Positions 61,637-64,000 of a stretch of 64,000 bases of DNA are shown piece by piece. Source of the DNA: Rhizobium sp. NLR16a (GTDB lineage: Bacteria > Pseudomonadota > Alphaproteobacteria > Rhizobiales > Rhizobiaceae); NCBI RefSeq assembly GCF_017948245.1, contig NZ_CP072865.1:2257501-2321500 (forward strand), given 5' to 3'. The number at the start of each line of letters is the position of its first letter. Position 1 is the stretch's first letter. Under the pieces are notes generated by a model that searched no databases, was not told the origin of the DNA, and saw only the letters and a program-made list of their open reading frames with translations. The position numbers and the translations under genes are program-made.

Positions 61637-61992
61637 TCCAGGGCTCCCTTTTTCCATTCATAGATAAAGCCGATGGTCAGCACGAGGAGGAAGACCATCA
61701 TGGACCAGAAGCCGAACCAGCCGATGGCGCCGAAAGAAACGGCCCAGGGGAAGAGGAAGGCGACCTCGAGGTCGAAGATGATGAAGAGGATCGACACGAG
61801 ATAGAAGCGGATGTCGAACTTCATGCGGGCGTCGTCAAAGGCGTTGAAACCGCATTCGTAAGCCGAGAGCTTTTCCGAATCTGGCGCTTTGAAAGCCACG
61901 GCGAACGGCGCAATGAGCAGCGCCAGGCCGATAACGAGCGCAATGGCGATGAAGATAGCGATCGGAATATAGGAACTGAGCAGTTCAGTCAT
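61627..61992 (-). CDS. nuoA: NADH-quinone oxidoreductase subunit A
   Basis: A 121-residue membrane subunit with three helices, from ATG 61992. The family loop [20 protein letters not shown] with the quinone-site Cys is present, along with [15 protein letters not shown]. It is the first gene of the operon. Met codons at 61995 and 62001 are possible alternates. The 250 bases before the tRNA-Asp gene should hold the operon promoter. Confidence 0.95.
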   Translation of the reverse strand: MTELLSSYIPIAIFIAIALVIGLALLIAPFAVAFKAPDSEKLSAYECGFNAFDDARMKFDIRFYLVSILFIIFDLEVAFLFPWAVSFGAIGWFGFWSMMVFLLVLTIGFIYEWKKGALEWE

Positions 61993-62239
61993 CATGTTCA
62001 TCCTTGCTTGTCGGAGGCGCCAGACGGCGCTTTTGGGCAATTGCCCGACAAGCGAACGTGCGTTGCAACAAGCCGTGGTTAGCGCAGCCGACGCCCCGGC
62101 GCAAGACTTTTACGGCGGCAATTCGACGCGTCGCGCGCGGACATTATCAAGCAGATGCAACGATGTCGCGACAAATCCGCAGAAGTCGATTCAAGCTGCA
62201 TGCCTGACCCCTGGAAACTGCATGGCTTTCGGAGGAGAA

Positions 62240-62316
62240 TGGCGCGAGTGACGGGGCTCGAACCCGCGACCTCCGGCGTGACAGGCCGGCACTCTAACCG
62301 ACTGAGCTACACCCGC
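62240..62316 (-). tRNA. tRNA-Asp (anticodon GTC), copy 1
   Basis: A 77-base cloverleaf on the minus strand: acceptor GCGGGTG with CACTCGC, anticodon stem CCGGC/GCCGG around loop CTGTCAC, T-loop GGTTCGAGCC, encoded CCA. It is identical to copy 2. Confidence 0.97.
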
Positions 62317-62367
62317 GCATGACGGACGGAAGAGCCGGACGGCGGCGCCTGAACGCCTGCTTTGAAA

Positions 62368-62444
62368 TGGCGCGAGTGACGGGGCTCGAACCCGCGACCT
62401 CCGGCGTGACAGGCCGGCACTCTAACCGACTGAGCTACACCCGC
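62368..62444 (-). tRNA. tRNA-Asp (anticodon GTC), copy 2
   Basis: Same 77-base sequence as copy 1, with 51 bases between them. The two are on the same strand and probably in one transcript, copy 2 being first. Confidence 0.97.
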
Positions 62445-62851
62445 ACTTCATTTCAAGCAATCCGGATGCCTTCGCACCCTCACCAAAACGGCTGGCCGTT
62501 TCGATGAGCGGCTAACTACGGGGTTCGCCTTTTAGTGTCAAGCAGGTTTGGAGACAAAACCATGACAGTCGCTGAATTGTTTCGGTAAAGCCGCTGCAGG
62601 CAGAACGGAAAGCCGGCAATTCCAACCTCCGCAGCCGCAGCGAGGCACGATGGGAGCCGGCGGCGCAGGCAAAATGGATAAATCCGCCGCCCCCCCTTTA
62701 TCCACAGGCCGACTGCGCCTGATCGGCAGCGCAGACCAGCAGACGACCGCCAAAAAAATCAAAAATTCTTCACAAACACTCTTGCGGTTTTGCCGTGATC
62801 CGCATAGATGACGGCCACCAACGCAGCAGGCCGATCGGCTTCGCCAGCGAT
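62445..62851. other. Non-coding stretch between tRNA-Asp and tRNA-Val
   Basis: About 400 bases with no credible gene. Minus-strand frames across it include antisense tRNA sequence and are not real. One perfect DnaA-box-like nonamer (TTATCCACA, 62698-62706) is present, alone and without further boxes. The region should hold the promoters of the tRNA genes on both sides. Confidence 0.4.
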
Positions 62852-62927
62852 GGGCGATTAGCTCAGTTGGTAGAGCGCCTCGTTTACACCGAGGATGTCG
62901 GGAGTTCGAGTCTCTCATCGCCCACCA
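62852..62927 (+). tRNA. tRNA-Val (anticodon TAC)
   Basis: A 76-base cloverleaf: acceptor GGGCGAT, D-arm TAGCTCAGTTGGTAGAGC, anticodon stem CCTCG/CGAGG with loop TTTACAC, T-arm with AGTTCGAGTCT, encoded CCA at 62925-62927. Confidence 0.97.
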
Positions 62928-63238
62928 TTCTTCCCCTCAAGTTTCAAAGAGTGATGTCAACAACCGCAGTCTCATCTGCCGCTGATTGGCTCACGCAGCT
63001 ATCTGCCTCTGCAGAGGCTGCCGGCTGGGAACGCGCCTTCGGCAAGACGTTCCGGCGCAGCATAGCTGTCCGGCAGGTCAAATGCGGCGCCGTCTGGAAA
63101 CCAGGTTCCGCCAAAACGGACTACTCCGGCCGCCGGGCCACCTCCTATTGGGCGAATGGATGGGGGCCGGCAAAAGTGGGAGAATCGCCGCCCGGAAAGT
63201 CTTCGCGTTTGGAGGCTTATGACACCTGGAGGTGTGCC

Positions 63239-63451
63239 ATGAGGGCTCTCAGCTCCGCATTGACGCTGTGCATCGCGATAGCCCTTGGCGCGCCAAGCGC
63301 CACATATGTCAGCCTGCCCGGATACGCGTTCAAAACGAATCCGAACTGTCAGCGCCACGTATCGAAGACGAAGTTTGACAGAAGATGCGACCAGCCGAGA
63401 CTGGGTTTCAAGGACTTTACGCCCCCGCTTGTGACCGTGCTCGGGATCTGA
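63239..63451 (+). CDS. Small secreted Cys-containing protein, 70 aa
   Basis: The ATG at 63239 follows TGGAGG by six bases. Residues 1-21 look like a signal peptide (MRALSSALTLCIAIALGAPS). The mature peptide has two Cys (NPNCQRHV and DRRCDQPR) and ends VTVLGI, which may form a disulfide. No family is recognised. The longer frame from 62795 includes the tRNA-Val and is not the gene. The region 62928-63238 is non-coding and should hold its promoter. Confidence 0.55.
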   Translation: MRALSSALTLCIAIALGAPSATYVSLPGYAFKTNPNCQRHVSKTKFDRRCDQPRLGFKDFTPPLVTVLGI

Positions 63452-63475
63452 AGATCCTGCTCGGCTCCTGGCAAA

Positions 63476-64000
63476 TCATGCCTTCGCCAGTTCTTGATCC
63501 ACCGCGGAAACCAGCCGCGAATCATCCGCCGTCGCATCGGGCGCAAAGCGGGCGGCGACTTTGCCGTCGCGGCCGATCAGGAATTTTTCGAAATTCCAGA
63601 GGATGTCATCCTCGTCGCCGCCTGAAATGCCGTGGGCATTCAGGCGTTCGCGCATCGGACCCTCGCCCGTCGTCTTCACGCCCGATTTGGTCAGCTGCCG
63701 GTAGAGCGGGTGCTGGGCCTCGCCCTTGACCGAAATCTTAGAAAAAATCGGGAAGGTGACGTCGTAGGTGGTGGTGCAGAAATCGAAGATCTCGGCGTCG
63801 GTGCCGGGTTCCTGGCCCTTGAAGTCGTTGGCGGGGAAAGCGGCGATGACGAAGCCGCGCTCGTGCTTTTCGCCATAGAGCCTTTCCAGTCCCTCATATT
63901 GCGGCGTGAGTCCGCATTTCGAGGCGACGTTGACGATCAGAAGCACCCTGCCCTTGTATTCGTTCAGTGTGATCTGTCGACCATCCACCGTCTTGACCGG
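63476..64000 (-). CDS. Glutathione peroxidase (5' end outside window)
   Basis: A thiol peroxidase reducing hydroperoxides. The frame reads PVKTVDGRQITL from the right edge and continues 174 codons to the stop at 63476, so the start lies outside the window. The catalytic site NVASKCGLTPQYEGLE has Cys, not selenocysteine. The Gln motif (FPANDFKGQEPGT) and WNFEKFLIGRDG complete the triad and tetrad. An internal GTG at 63988 is not the real start. Confidence 0.93.
   Translation of the reverse strand, partial: PVKTVDGRQITLNEYKGRVLLIVNVASKCGLTPQYEGLERLYGEKHERGFVIAAFPANDFKGQEPGTDAEIFDFCTTTYDVTFPIFSKISVKGEAQHPLYRQLTKSGVKTTGEGPMRERLNAHGISGGDEDDILWNFEKFLIGRDGKVAARFAPDATADDSRLVSAVDQELAKA

Noticed and set aside
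62698..62706. Isolated DnaA-box-like nonamer TTATCCACA followed by an A/T-rich tract
   Set aside because: One nonamer alone is expected by chance. There are no clustered boxes, no dnaA/parA/repABC genes nearby, so no origin is called.
62538..62918. Minus-strand frame beginning MRDSNSRHPRCKRGALPTELIA
   Set aside because: This is the well known antisense translation of a tRNA gene, here tRNA-Val.

Overview
The window is chromosomal DNA from an alphaproteobacterium of the Rhizobiaceae, most like Rhizobium (R. etli / R. leguminosarum type). The signs are high GC, a single complete nuo operon of alphaproteobacterial layout, neighbouring pleD and divK, a short prolyl-tRNA synthetase, a RNase E with an acidic insertion inside its S1 domain, and two LexA boxes of the GTTC-N7-GTTC type used by alphaproteobacteria. 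The species call is inference. Gene density is high, and I see no prophage, insertion sequence, integron or CRISPR array.

Layout. 1-1100: end of an upstream gene, two tiny membrane or secreted ORFs, a frameshifted small secreted-protein gene and tRNA-Thr(TGT). 1.2-3.6 kb: NAD kinase, a small exported protein and a dienelactone-hydrolase-like enzyme. 3.6-8.9 kb (minus): amiC, mrcA and prfB, the last with an intact programmed +1 frameshift. 9.5-13.2 kb: rne, then a vapBC toxin-antitoxin pair. 13.2-14.8 kb (minus): aidB-like acyl-CoA dehydrogenase. 15.0-26.6 kb (plus): pyrB, a ligand-less pyrC', plsY, dprA, topA, rnr, DUF983, an MFS transporter and rpmG. 26.6-29.1 kb (minus): a candidate structured small RNA, pleD and divK. 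29.2-33.6 kb: DUF3572, a HAD-like protein, a GNAT protein, LexA-boxed dinB and an L,D-transpeptidase. 33.6-38.1 kb: a triple palindromic repeat, dnaE, a LexA-boxed 28-residue membrane microprotein and a DUF5680 gene. 38.1-41.5 kb (minus): proS, lolC, lolD. 41.5-42.0 kb: a gene-free gap with a likely plus-strand small RNA.

42.0-62.0 kb (minus) is one very long unit in the order nuoA-B-C-[four-helix protein]-D-[secreted 90 aa]-E-F-[227 aa]-G-H-I-J-K-L-M-N-birA-rnj-mce-(gap)-DUF1467. It encodes the complete proton-pumping complex I, interrupted by three non-core ORFs, followed by biotin ligase, RNase J and methylmalonyl-CoA epimerase. 62-64 kb: two identical tRNA-Asp genes, tRNA-Val, a small secreted protein and a glutathione peroxidase that runs off the right edge.

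Most genes are ordinary housekeeping. The items that deserve a second look are the LexA-controlled 28-residue membrane peptide (similar in design to the Caulobacter division inhibitor SidA), the three extra ORFs in the nuo operon (one flanked by 24-bp inverted repeats, one sharing a domain with the NuoE extension), the pseudo-dihydroorotase, the two candidate small RNAs, and the palindromic triple repeat next to dnaE.
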